Source of the DNA: Devosia neptuniae
GTDB lineage: Bacteria; Pseudomonadota; Alphaproteobacteria; Rhizobiales; Devosiaceae
Direction of reading: 5' to 3'
Assembly: GCF_025452235.1 (NCBI RefSeq)
Contig: NZ_CP104965.1
Span: forward strand, 4,118,685-4,182,684
DNA length: 64,000 nucleotides
A model generated the notes under the pieces. That model was not told where the DNA came from and made no database searches. It was given only the letters and a program-made list of their open reading frames with translations. This document shows, piece by piece, positions 50,500-59,340 of this stretch; positions within the stretch are counted from its first letter, which is position 1; every line of letters begins with the position of its first letter. A program made the translations under genes and the position numbers.

Positions 50500-52470
50500 A
50501 TGTCGCTATTTGACAGATTGGCCGGGCGCTATGCCCCGCGGCCGAAAAACCAGGAGCTTGCGCTGGCCCAGGCGCGCTCCTTCATCCGCCAGGCTCCCGT
50601 GCTTTATGCCATCCTCGTGGCCAACAGCATTTTGCTGGCCCTAACACAGAGCACGGCGCCGGCCATGTTGCGCTATGGCGTGCCCTGCCTGCTCATACTG
50701 GCGTGCCTTGCACGGCTGGGCATGTGGTGGAGCAAACGACATCGCGATCTCACGGGCGAGCAAGCCGCTGCCTTGCTCACCAGCACAACCTATGTGGCCA
50801 TTTCGCTGTCGCTGGCGTTCTCGGCCTGGGCGCTGGCGCTGTTTCCGCATGGCGATGCCTTTCAGCAGGCGCATGTGGTGTTCTACATGGCCATTACCAG
50901 CATTTGCTGTCTGTTCTGCCTCAGCTATCTGCGGGTCGCAGCGGCTTTGTCGGCACTGGGCGTGCTGGTGCCGTTCTTTGGCTTTTTCGCCTTTAGCGGC
51001 AATCCGGTACTGTTGGTGCTGGCGATCAATCTGCTGCTGATCACCCTGGCCTTGCTGGTGGTGGTGGCGGGCAATTCGCGTGATTTCGCAGCTCTTGTCG
51101 CTTCCCGTTCGGAGACGGCGCGGCAGCAGGATGAGGCGCAAAACCTCTATGCGGAAAACGAGCGGCTGGCGCATCTGGATAGCCTGACCGGATTGCCCAA
51201 CAGGCACACTTTTCACCGCGAATTGCAGGCGCGGCTGGATGCGGCTGCCGCCGCTGGCAAACGGCTGAGCGTGGCGCGGCTCGATCTCGACAAGTTCAAA
51301 TCGGTCAACGAGATTTTCGGCCACGCCGCGGGTGATCGTGTGCTGCAGGAAGTCGCCAACCGCACCCGCGCGCTGGGCGCCTATGTGGCCCGGCTCGACA
51401 ATGCCCAGTTCGGATTGATCTGCGACGAACCGCGTACCGAGACGCAGGCCGCCGCATGGGGCGAGACATTGTGCACGGTGGTGCGCCGCCCTTTCGTCTT
51501 TGCCGAGGCGAGCTTGCATGTCACGGCGTCGGCCGGGGTGGCGCTGTCGCAGCCGGGGGACCGGGCCGAAATCCTGTTCGATCGAGCCGACTACGTGACG
51601 TCGGTCGCCAAGCGAGAGGCGCGGGGCGGCGCGGTGGTGTTCTCCGCTCGGCACGAGGAGGAAATCAGCCGGGTGCGCGCGATGGAGCACGCCTTACACA
51701 CGGCCGATCTCGATGAAGAAATCTATGTGCTGTTCCAGCCGCAATTCGATATCTCGCTCGACCGCGTGACCGGCTACGAAGTGCTGGCGCGCTGGCGCAG
51801 TCCGGTATTGGGTGAGGTATCGCCAGCCGACTTCATTCCGATGGCCGAGCATTCCGGCATCGTGCCCAAGATCACGCAGGCGGTGGTGCGCAAGGCCCTG
51901 GCGGTGATCGACCAATTGCCGCCGCCGATGCGGCTCTCGGTCAACCTCTCGGCGCATGATGTCAGCTCGATGACCGCCATCGAGGGCATCGTGTCCCTGA
52001 TCGGGAAGGCGGGAACGCCCTGCCGGATCGATTTTGAAATCACCGAAACGGCGGTGATGGGCGATATGCAACAGGCCAATGCGGCGCTGCTGGCGCTGTT
52101 GGCGCTGGGGTCGCGGATTGCGCTGGATGATTTCGGCACCGGCCATTCGAGCCTGACGCATGTGCAGAAGCTGCCGCTGGACCGCATCAAGATCGACCGC
52201 AGCTTCGTGGCCGTGGTCAATAGCGACGCGACCAGCCGCGCCATCATCAAGACCACGATCGATCTGTGCCGCAATCTGGGTGTGTCCTGCGTGTTCGAAG
52301 GGATCGAGACGGAGGAACAGCTTGAGGCCTTGCTGGGCTTGGGCGGCTCGGTGATGCAGGGCTATCTGTTTGGCCGGCCGATGACCCAGCAGATGATGCT
52401 GGAAAAGCTGTCGAGCCCGCAGCCGGGCTGGCAGGCCAGCCGTAACCGCCTGTTTGGCGCCGGAAAGTAA
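50500..52470 (+). CDS. Membrane EAL phosphodiesterase with degenerate GGDEF domain
   Basis: 656 residues. A cluster of membrane helices fills about 30-190. The GGDEF domain is recognised from LAHLDSLTGLPNRHTFHREL, but the signature loop reads LDNAQF and so should not synthesise c-di-GMP. The EAL domain keeps its catalytic set: EVLARW for the EAL glutamate, a conserved Asn in RLSVNLSAHD, FEITETAV, DDFGTGHSSL, KIDRSFV and FEGIETEEQ. It likely degrades c-di-GMP and so lowers biofilm or raises motility. The degenerate GGDEF may bind GTP as an allosteric site, as known in relatives. Confidence 0.9.
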   Translation: MSLFDRLAGRYAPRPKNQELALAQARSFIRQAPVLYAILVANSILLALTQSTAPAMLRYGVPCLLILACLARLGMWWSKRHRDLTGEQAAALLTSTTYVAISLSLAFSAWALALFPHGDAFQQAHVVFYMAITSICCLFCLSYLRVAAALSALGVLVPFFGFFAFSGNPVLLVLAINLLLITLALLVVVAGNSRDFAALVASRSETARQQDEAQNLYAENERLAHLDSLTGLPNRHTFHRELQARLDAAAAAGKRLSVARLDLDKFKSVNEIFGHAAGDRVLQEVANRTRALGAYVARLDNAQFGLICDEPRTETQAAAWGETLCTVVRRPFVFAEASLHVTASAGVALSQPGDRAEILFDRADYVTSVAKREARGGAVVFSARHEEEISRVRAMEHALHTADLDEEIYVLFQPQFDISLDRVTGYEVLARWRSPVLGEVSPADFIPMAEHSGIVPKITQAVVRKALAVIDQLPPPMRLSVNLSAHDVSSMTAIEGIVSLIGKAGTPCRIDFEITETAVMGDMQQANAALLALLALGSRIALDDFGTGHSSLTHVQKLPLDRIKIDRSFVAVVNSDATSRAIIKTTIDLCRNLGVSCVFEGIETEEQLEALLGLGGSVMQGYLFGRPMTQQMMLEKLSSPQPGWQASRNRLFGAGK

Positions 52471-52475
52471 ACGAG

Positions 52476-52496
52476 CCCCGCCATATTGGCGGGGCC
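52476..52496. terminator. Hairpin between the convergent EAL and ABC exporter genes
   Basis: GCCCCGCC, short AT loop, GGCGGGGC between two convergent stops. There is no strong U-run on either side, so it may act as a weak bidirectional terminator. Confidence 0.4.
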
Positions 52497-52504
52497 CATC
52501 TGGA

Positions 52505-54355
52505 TTATTGCGCTGCTTCTTCAGGCTGGTCGGCATCGATGAAGCCGCCGGACTGGCGGTGCCAGAGGCTGGCATAAATGCCGCCGGTTTCGAGCAATTG
52601 GGCATGGGTGCCCTGTTCGACCACGACGCCCTTATCGAGGACCACCAGCCGGTCCATCATGGCGATGGTGGAGAGGCGGTGGGCAATGGCGATCACCGTC
52701 TTGCCCTTCATCAGCAATTGCAGCTGGCCCTGGATCGCCGCTTCGACCTCGCTGTCGAGGGCGGAGGTGGCTTCGTCGAGCACCAGGATCGGCGCATTCT
52801 TGAGCAGGACGCGGGCGATGGCGATACGCTGGCGCTGTCCGCCCGAAAGCTTGACGCCCCGCTCGCCGACATGGGCATCGAAGCCCTTGCGGCCTTGCAG
52901 ATCGCTCAGCCCCTCGATGAAGCTTGTGGCCTCGGCAAGGTCAGCGGCTTCGCGCATCATCTCCTCGGTCGCGTCGGGGCGACCATAGACGATGTTGTCG
53001 CGCACCGAGCGGTGCAGCAGAGACGTATCCTGCGTCACCACGCCGATATTGGCGCGCAGGCTATCCTGCGTGACCTTGGCGATGTCCTGCCCATCCACGA
53101 AGATATGGCCATCGGCGCGATCGTAGAAGCGGAGCAGCAGGTTGACGATGGTCGACTTGCCGGCGCCGGAGCGACCAACCAGGCCGATCTTTTCGCCCGG
53201 ACGGATATGCAGGTTGAGATGGTCGATCACGCCGGTTTTCTTGCCGTAGTGGAACGAGACATTCTCGAACTTGATATCGCCCTTGACGGTGCCGATGGGC
53301 TGGGCGCCCGGAGCATCGGAGACGACGCGGGGAAGCGAGAAGGACGCAATGCCATCCTTGACCGTGCCGATATTTTCGAACAGGGCCGACATTTCCCACA
53401 TCACCCATTGGCTCATGCCCTGGAAGCGCATGACGAGGCCCAGCGAAACGGCCAGGGCGCCCGGGCTCATCAAGCCCTGCATCCACAGCCAGATGCCGGT
53501 TGCCCCTACCGCAAAGAGCAGTAGCGCATTGGACCACAGCACCAGCATGTTGAGCACGGTGAACAGGCGCATCTGCCGGTAGACGGTGTCGAGGAACTCG
53601 TCCATCGCCTCCTTGGCATAGCCCTCCTCGCGATTGGAATGGCTGAAGAGCTTCACCGTGGCGATATTGGTGTAGCTGTCGACGATGCGGCCGGTCATCA
53701 TCGAGCGGGCATCAGCCTGCGCCTGGGAAATCTTGCCCATGCGCGGGATGAAATAGAACATCATCGAGACATAGGCGGCGAGCCAGACCAGGAAGGGAAT
53801 GGCCAGCCTCCAATCGGCCGAAGCCGCCAGGATCACCGCGCCGGTGAAGTACACGACGACATAGACCAGCATGTCGAGCAGCTTCATGACCACTTCGCGC
53901 ACCGCGAGCGAGGTCTGCATCAACTTGGCGCCAATGCGGCCGGCAAACTCATCCTGGAAATAGCTCATCGACTGGCGGATGAGGTAACGATGGCTCATCC
54001 AGCGGATGCGCTGCGGGAAATTGCCCAGCAAGGTCTGGTGCATGGTCAGCGTCGACACCAGCGCGAATGCTGGCAGGACGAAGATGACCATCGCGCCCAT
54101 AAGGGCGAGCTTCCAGCCGTCGGTTTGCAGGAAGGTGTCGGGATTTGCCCCGGCCAGCCAGTTCACCACATCGCCGATAAAGCCGAAGATGATGATTTCG
54201 CCAATGGCCACGGCCGCGGCAGCAAACGCCATCAGCGCCAGCCACTTCTTGGCGCCCTGGCTGTAATAGAGGCAGAACGCCAGCAAGCCCTTGGGCGGCT
54301 CGGTTGGTTCCGTCGAGGGGTAGGCTTCCAGGCGCCGTTCAAACCAACGCAACAT
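52505..54355 (-). CDS. ABC exporter, fused permease and ATPase (multidrug/lipid type)
   Basis: 616-residue half-transporter: six membrane helices (about 35-330), then the ATPase. Walker A GRSGAGKST is near 397, signature LSGGQRQR near 497, Walker B LVLDEATSALD near 520 and switch IAHRLST near 554. It belongs to the broad MsbA/multidrug group rather than the Atm1 branch: the NYETVKYF motif is absent and NIATVKLFSHSNREE is found instead. Its ATG is preceded by GGTGA. Upstream is a SoxR-type promoter at 54406-54436, pointing to induction by redox-cycling or antibiotic-like compounds. The substrate is unknown. Confidence 0.9.
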   Translation of the reverse strand: MLRWFERRLEAYPSTEPTEPPKGLLAFCLYYSQGAKKWLALMAFAAAAVAIGEIIIFGFIGDVVNWLAGANPDTFLQTDGWKLALMGAMVIFVLPAFALVSTLTMHQTLLGNFPQRIRWMSHRYLIRQSMSYFQDEFAGRIGAKLMQTSLAVREVVMKLLDMLVYVVVYFTGAVILAASADWRLAIPFLVWLAAYVSMMFYFIPRMGKISQAQADARSMMTGRIVDSYTNIATVKLFSHSNREEGYAKEAMDEFLDTVYRQMRLFTVLNMLVLWSNALLLFAVGATGIWLWMQGLMSPGALAVSLGLVMRFQGMSQWVMWEMSALFENIGTVKDGIASFSLPRVVSDAPGAQPIGTVKGDIKFENVSFHYGKKTGVIDHLNLHIRPGEKIGLVGRSGAGKSTIVNLLLRFYDRADGHIFVDGQDIAKVTQDSLRANIGVVTQDTSLLHRSVRDNIVYGRPDATEEMMREAADLAEATSFIEGLSDLQGRKGFDAHVGERGVKLSGGQRQRIAIARVLLKNAPILVLDEATSALDSEVEAAIQGQLQLLMKGKTVIAIAHRLSTIAMMDRLVVLDKGVVVEQGTHAQLLETGGIYASLWHRQSGGFIDADQPEEAAQ

Positions 54356-54682
54356 TGTTATTCACCATAGTTTCTGGCCCGCGGGCCCAGCGTTCATGGC
54401 CAGAGCCTCTAAGACCTCAAGCATGGTTGAGGTCAAGGCAGAACTGACCGATGGCGCGTAAAGCCGGACGGGAAATTTGGATACCGCGCTCGATACGCCC
54501 GCAATTGGCCAGAGGAGCAGCGTGTCGCAACCAACGGTAGCGTCTTCTCCCCTATGCCTCCACCCTGGCGAGAAAGAAAGAACCGATGCAGTCGCGAGCC
54601 CGTTAAGATACACCAAAGAACCGAGTCTGCTGTAGCCGGGCAGACACACTTATTTTCAGACTGTCAGTGACTGGATGTAGCC
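54356..54682. other. Gene-free divergent region between the ABC exporter and pepN
   Basis: No gene is supported in these 327 bases. The left third holds the SoxR-type promoter for the exporter. I looked for a soxR or merR gene or remnant on both strands and found none. The right part is unassigned and must contain the pepN promoter. Confidence 0.6.
54406..54436 (-). promoter_or_regulatory. SoxR/MerR-type promoter driving the ABC exporter
   Basis: On the minus strand: -35 TTGACC (54436-54431), a 19-base spacer, -10 TAGAGG (54411-54406). The spacer contains the palindrome GACCTCAA-GCATGG-TTGAGGTC (54413-54434, plus-strand reading). The arms CCTCAA/TTGAGG match the E. coli soxS SoxR site CCTCAAGTTAACTTGAGG, and the 19-base spacing is the hallmark of MerR/SoxR-activated promoters. 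The exporter ATG is about 50 bases downstream of the -10. Confidence 0.75.
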
Positions 54683-57322
54683 ATGCGCACGGAAACCGAG
54701 CACACGATCTATCTCAAGGATTATGCCCCCAGCCCCTACAAAATCACGGCGGTCGATCTCGATTTCCGCATTCTGGCCGACACGACCCGGGTGCGCGCGC
54801 TGCTGACCATAGAGCCGCAGGCCGAGACTGCGCCGGGCACGCCGCTGGTGTTGGACGGGGATGGGCTCAAGCTCAGTTCGGTGGCCATCGATGGCGCGCC
54901 GCTGGCGCTTGTTGCCTATGCGGCCGATGACAATGGCCTGACCATTATCGAGCCGCCGCTGCGCCGCTTCGTGCTGGAAACCGAAGTCACGCTCAAGCCT
55001 GAGGGCAATCTCAAGCTGATGGGGCTCTACCGCTCGAGCGGCACCTGGTGCACGCAATGCGAGCCCGAGGGGTTCCGTCGCATCACCTATTATCTCGACC
55101 GGCCGGATAATCTGGCAACGTTCAAGGTGACGATGACAGCGCCGCGCGACCTTGCGCCGGTGCTGCTGGCCAATGGCAATCTGGTGGGTCAGGGCGATGC
55201 GGGCGACGGCATGCATTTTGCCGTGTGGGAAGACCCGTTCCCCAAGCCGGCTTATCTCTTCGCGCTGGTGGCGGGGGATCTCGGCTCGATCACCGACAGC
55301 TTCACCACCGCCTCCGGCCGCAAGGTGGACCTGGCGATCTATTGCGAGCATGGCAAGGAAGACCAATGCCTGTGGGCGATGGACAGCCTCAAGCGCTCGA
55401 TGGCCTGGGACGAAAAGCGCTTCGGGCGCGAATATGACCTCGACATCTTCAACATCGTCGCTGTCTCCGATTTCAATTTCGGCGCGATGGAAAACAAGGG
55501 CCTCAATATCTTCAACGACAAGCTGGTCTTCGCCCAGCCGGCAACGGCGACCGATGCCGATTATGAGAATATCGAGCGCGTCATCGCACATGAATATTTC
55601 CACAATTGGACTGGCAACAGAATCACTTGCCGGGACTGGTTCCAGCTCTGCCTCAAGGAAGGGCTGACGGTTTATCGCGACCAGGAATTCACCAGCGACG
55701 AGCGCAGCCGGGCGGTGAAGCGCATTTCGGATGTGGTGACGTTGCGCTCGGCGCAGTTCCCCGAGGATGGCGGCCCGCTGGCCCATCCGGCGCGGCCGGA
55801 CCAGTATCGCGAGATCAACAATTTCTATACGCCCACCGTCTACGAAAAGGGCGCCGAGATCGTGCGCATGCTGGCGACGCTGTTGGGCGAAGCCGGTTTC
55901 CGCAAGGGAATGGACCTCTATTTCGAGCGCCATGATGGCGAGGCGACCACGATCGAGGCCTTTCTTGCCGTGTTTGCCGAAGCCAATGGCGTGGACCTTG
56001 AGCAGTTCAAGACCTGGTATCTGCAGGCCGGCACGCCGCGCCTGACCATGAGCGACAGCTATGATGCAGTCAGCCAGACCTATACGCTCAAGCTGAGCCA
56101 GGAGACGCTGCCGACGCCGGGCCAGCTGACAAAGCAGGCGCTGGTGCTGCCTATCAAGTTCGGGCTGATCGGCCCCAATGGCAGCCCGATGGGCTGGAGC
56201 GCGGTGAGCGGCGGCGAGGTGCGGGACGACATGATCGTGCTGCGCGAGGCCAGCGCGGAGATCACCTTCAAGGGCATTGCCAACAAACCGGTGCCATCGC
56301 TGCTGCGCGAGTTCTCGGCGCCGGTGAACCTCGACACCAATCTGACGCAGGACGACCGCCTGTTCCTCGCCCAGCATGACAGTGATCCCTATGGGCGCTG
56401 GCAGGCTTTGCAGGATGTGGCGACCGCGCTGGCGGTGGACGCAGCGACGGGCAAGCCTTGGTCCGATGCGGCGGTTGCAGGCTTGAGCCGGGCCATGGCC
56501 GATACGCTGGCCAACAAGGACCTCGACGACGCGTTCAAGGCACTGGCCCTCGGCCTGCCGGGCGAGGCGGTGATTGGGCGCACTATCGGCAAGGATATCG
56601 ACCCGGCACGCATTCACGAGGTCCGGAACGCCTTGACCAAGGCGGTGTTTGGCCCGCTGGGCCGCGATTTGCTGATTGCCTATACCAACCTGTCGAGCAC
56701 CCTGCCCTATCAGCCGGATGCGGCGAGCACCGGCCGGCGCGCGCTGCGCAATCGGGTTCTGGCGCTGCTGGTCGGTAGCGAGGCGGCGGGGGCGTCAGCT
56801 CTGGCCGCCTCGCAATATGCCGAAGCGACCAATATGACGGACCGCTATGCGGCGCTGACCATTTTGGGCAGCGCCTGGACGGCGGAAGCGCCGACCGTGC
56901 TGGCCGATTTCCGCACCCGCTTCACTGCCAATCCGCTGGTGTTCGACAAGTGGCTGATGGTGTCGGCACTGGCGCAGGATGAGGGTGTGCTGGAGCGCAT
57001 CAAGGCAATCCTGGCGGCGCCCGACTTCCCCAAGTCCAATCCGAACCGGCTACGCTCACTGCTCGGCTCGTTCGTGATGAGCAATCCGGCGCAATTCACC
57101 CGCCCTGATGGCACGGCGTTCCGCTTCATTACTGACGTCGTGGCCGATATCGACACCCGCAATCCGCAGGTCGCGGCACGGGTGCTGACCGGCTTCCGTA
57201 TCTGGCAAATGCTGGAGCCGCAGCGTCGCGAAGCAGCCCGTTCCGCGCTTACCGCGCTGCAGGCCGGCGGCAAGCTCAGCCGCAACACGGCCGATATCCT
57301 GGCGCGCATGCTGGCGGAGTAA
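54683..57322 (+). CDS. pepN: Aminopeptidase N
   Basis: Zinc M1-family peptidase of 879 residues that removes N-terminal amino acids in the final stage of cytosolic peptide degradation. The exopeptidase motif GAMEN lies at 267-271 and the zinc site HEYFH at 303-307, followed by the third ligand in LKEGLTVYRDQEF. Length and the C-terminal helical domain (RNRVLALLVGSEAAGASALAASQY onward) match the E. coli PepN subtype. There is no signal peptide. The gene is divergent from the ABC exporter and followed by a histidine-kinase gene after 180 bases. Confidence 0.95.
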   Translation: MRTETEHTIYLKDYAPSPYKITAVDLDFRILADTTRVRALLTIEPQAETAPGTPLVLDGDGLKLSSVAIDGAPLALVAYAADDNGLTIIEPPLRRFVLETEVTLKPEGNLKLMGLYRSSGTWCTQCEPEGFRRITYYLDRPDNLATFKVTMTAPRDLAPVLLANGNLVGQGDAGDGMHFAVWEDPFPKPAYLFALVAGDLGSITDSFTTASGRKVDLAIYCEHGKEDQCLWAMDSLKRSMAWDEKRFGREYDLDIFNIVAVSDFNFGAMENKGLNIFNDKLVFAQPATATDADYENIERVIAHEYFHNWTGNRITCRDWFQLCLKEGLTVYRDQEFTSDERSRAVKRISDVVTLRSAQFPEDGGPLAHPARPDQYREINNFYTPTVYEKGAEIVRMLATLLGEAGFRKGMDLYFERHDGEATTIEAFLAVFAEANGVDLEQFKTWYLQAGTPRLTMSDSYDAVSQTYTLKLSQETLPTPGQLTKQALVLPIKFGLIGPNGSPMGWSAVSGGEVRDDMIVLREASAEITFKGIANKPVPSLLREFSAPVNLDTNLTQDDRLFLAQHDSDPYGRWQALQDVATALAVDAATGKPWSDAAVAGLSRAMADTLANKDLDDAFKALALGLPGEAVIGRTIGKDIDPARIHEVRNALTKAVFGPLGRDLLIAYTNLSSTLPYQPDAASTGRRALRNRVLALLVGSEAAGASALAASQYAEATNMTDRYAALTILGSAWTAEAPTVLADFRTRFTANPLVFDKWLMVSALAQDEGVLERIKAILAAPDFPKSNPNRLRSLLGSFVMSNPAQFTRPDGTAFRFITDVVADIDTRNPQVAARVLTGFRIWQMLEPQRREAARSALTALQAGGKLSRNTADILARMLAE

Positions 57323-57363
57323 CGCAAGCGCAAAATAGAAGAATTTTTCTTCTGCCGCTAAGT

Positions 57364-57443
57364 GATTCAAACGACTCTCGAATTTGCCTAACGGCGTCCA
57401 GGCCCCGATTGAGGGGTCTGGACAAGGCACCCCGGCTTGATTC
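57364..57443. promoter_or_regulatory. Cluster of three GANTC sites before the histidine-kinase gene
   Basis: GATTC 57364-57368, GACTC 57373-57377 and GATTC 57439-57443, all within 80 bases of the kinase promoter region. GANTC is the CcrM methylation site, and GcrA activates such methylated promoters in alphaproteobacteria. The link is inferred. Confidence 0.45.
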
Positions 57444-57502
57444 ATGCTTTGTTAAGGGCAAATCGGGTTAGGGCAAACCCATATCATTTACAGGAGAATT
57501 CC

Positions 57503-59161
57503 ATGCGGTCGGCGGAGCAATCCGGCGCCGGCGCCGAAGGATTCGGCGCGGGCCAAGTACAGTCCGAGTTTGACCGCCCCAAGGACCGCGTGGCCGCTCC
57601 CTCTTCTCTGGCCGCTCGTTTCCGGGTCTCTCCCATCACGGCTGCCGTGGCGCTGACCTCGCTGCTCGCGGCAACCCTGTTTTTCATCTATGACAGCGCT
57701 CGAACCCTTGATGACGTGCAGCGCGAGCTGGCCATGATCGGCACCGCCATTGCCGCTGACATTGCCGAGGTTTCCCCGGAATCCGCAGAAGTGGCGCTCA
57801 AGGACTCAGCGGGCCGTTATGCCAGCATCATCAAGGCCAGCCTGACCGGCGCTGACGCCGCCGCACCGACCCTGTTCGGCCAGGCCGTGCCCCTGGGCTC
57901 GCATGGCACGCTGGCTCTCGAAGCCGCGCAAATGCCGGCTTTGACGGGCATGGCCACCCGCAGCGGCGTTGCCTTCGGGCTGGCCGCACTCATCACCCTG
58001 CTCGTTGCATTCAGGCGCCGTCGAGCAGGCATGCCTGACCTGCTACAGCGCCAGAATTACCAGACGCTGGCCGCCGCCATCCCCATGGGCGTGGCCTGCT
58101 GGACGCGGATGGGCGAACTGATCGTCTGCAATGACCGCTATCGCGATCGGCTGAACCTGGCAGGCGTCAAAGTCAGCTATCATGATGCGGTCAAACGCCT
58201 GATCGCTCGGGGCTATATGAAACCGATCAGCGAGGACGAGCATAGCCGCCTGCTCGAGCTGCATGGCGAAGACGGCTCATGCCTGCTGATCGACGAGCGC
58301 CCGCTGGACGATGGCGCGTTCATGACGCTGGTCAGCGACATTACCGAACGCAAGCGCACCGATACCCTGCTCGCCGCGATCCGCGAGGAGCAACGCCATC
58401 TGGCACGGCGCTATCACGAGGAAAAGCTGCGGGCCGAGGCCGCCAGCCACGCCAAGACCAATTTCCTCGCCCATCTCAGCCACGACATTCGCACGCCGCT
58501 CAACCACATCATCGGCTTTGCCGAGTTGATGCGGCACCAGACCTATGGGCCGCTGGGCGATGCGCGCTATGCCGATTATGTCAATTCCATCAAAAGCTCG
58601 GGCGAGCATCTGCTGGCTTCGTTCGCCACCATTCTTGATCTGGCGGAGCTTGAGGGCGGCCGCAAGGAATTGCGCAGCGAGCCCGTCTCGGTCGATGCCC
58701 TGCTCGATAGCGTGGTGCAGCGCTTCCGCGGCCAGGCGCAGCGGGCCGGGGTGAGTTTTGCCCTGCGCCAAGGCTGCGGCGCCATCGTCACCGGCGACCG
58801 GCTGGGGCTGCAGCGCATGGTTGGCAATATCGTTGAGAACGCCATCCGCTTCACCCCGGCGCGGGGCCGGATCACGCTGGCCGCCTTCGCCGCCACCGAT
58901 GGCGTGGTGATTGAAATCACCGATACCGGCATCGGCATGGATGAGGAGCGGCTGGCTTCGCTGTCGCAGCCCTTCGCGCTGGGCGATGCCACCTTTACGC
59001 GTGACGGCGTGGGTCCGGGACTGGGCATTTCGATTGCGCGCGCCATTGCCGAACTGAGCGGGGGCCGACTGGCGATTGATTCCAGCCCGTCGCTGGGGAC
59101 CACTGTGGCGATATCGCTGCCGGCGCAGCTCGCCAGCCAGGCGCTGGAGGTCGCGGCCTGA
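57503..59161 (+). CDS. Sensor histidine kinase, PleC/DivJ-like, with periplasmic sensor segment
   Basis: 552 residues from ATG 57503, after AGGAGA at 57492-57497. The parts are a cytoplasmic N terminus, a first membrane helix (ITAAVALTSLLAATLFFIYD), a short periplasmic domain of about 85 residues and a second helix (GVAFGLAALITLLVAFRRRR). A PAS-like domain follows (YQTLAAAIPMGVACWTRMGELIVCNDRY), then HisKA with H327 in FLAHLSHDIRTPLNHIIGFAE and an ATPase domain. YADYVNSIKSSGEHLLASFATILDLAELEGG is characteristic of the PleC/DivJ/PdhS group. A 59-codon ORF starts inside its stop codon. GANTC sites upstream fit cell-cycle control. Confidence 0.88.
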   Translation: MRSAEQSGAGAEGFGAGQVQSEFDRPKDRVAAPSSLAARFRVSPITAAVALTSLLAATLFFIYDSARTLDDVQRELAMIGTAIAADIAEVSPESAEVALKDSAGRYASIIKASLTGADAAAPTLFGQAVPLGSHGTLALEAAQMPALTGMATRSGVAFGLAALITLLVAFRRRRAGMPDLLQRQNYQTLAAAIPMGVACWTRMGELIVCNDRYRDRLNLAGVKVSYHDAVKRLIARGYMKPISEDEHSRLLELHGEDGSCLLIDERPLDDGAFMTLVSDITERKRTDTLLAAIREEQRHLARRYHEEKLRAEAASHAKTNFLAHLSHDIRTPLNHIIGFAELMRHQTYGPLGDARYADYVNSIKSSGEHLLASFATILDLAELEGGRKELRSEPVSVDALLDSVVQRFRGQAQRAGVSFALRQGCGAIVTGDRLGLQRMVGNIVENAIRFTPARGRITLAAFAATDGVVIEITDTGIGMDEERLASLSQPFALGDATFTRDGVGPGLGISIARAIAELSGGRLAIDSSPSLGTTVAISLPAQLASQALEVAA

Positions 59162-59340
59162 TGCTCAACCGGGATTGGCATAAGACCTACCGCATGCCTG
59201 AGCACCCGACGCTCGACCAGAGAGTGGACTGGCATCTGGCACATGCCATCGCCTGTGGCTGCCGGGAAATGCCTGACACGATCAAGCGTGAGATCGAGAA
59301 GCGCGGCCTTGCCGTTCCGGAGCGGAACCGGCCGAACTAG
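59161..59340 (+). CDS. Small protein (59 aa) translationally coupled to the histidine kinase
   Basis: ATG 59161 shares a base with the kinase TGA (TGATG), and TAG 59338-59340 abuts the glnE stop. The product begins MLNRDWHKTYRMPEHPTLDQ and continues RVDWHLAHAIACGC, then REMPDTIKREIEKRGLAVPE. It is basic, soluble and predicted helical, with no signal peptide or membrane segment. A Cys-Gly-Cys and four histidines could bind metal. I recall similar short hypothetical proteins in Hyphomicrobiales but know no function. The coupling suggests a role with the kinase. Confidence 0.72.
   Translation: MLNRDWHKTYRMPEHPTLDQRVDWHLAHAIACGCREMPDTIKREIEKRGLAVPERNRPN

Noticed and set aside
54362..54649. A possible soxR/merR gene or remnant beside the SoxR-type promoter
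   Set aside because: All frames on both strands were read; no MerR helix-turn-helix, FYE/NQRRY motif or SoxR cysteine cluster is present.
54656..56617. A 653-codon minus-strand open frame
   Set aside because: Antisense to pepN, whose catalytic motifs are intact on the plus strand. The frame has no family signature.
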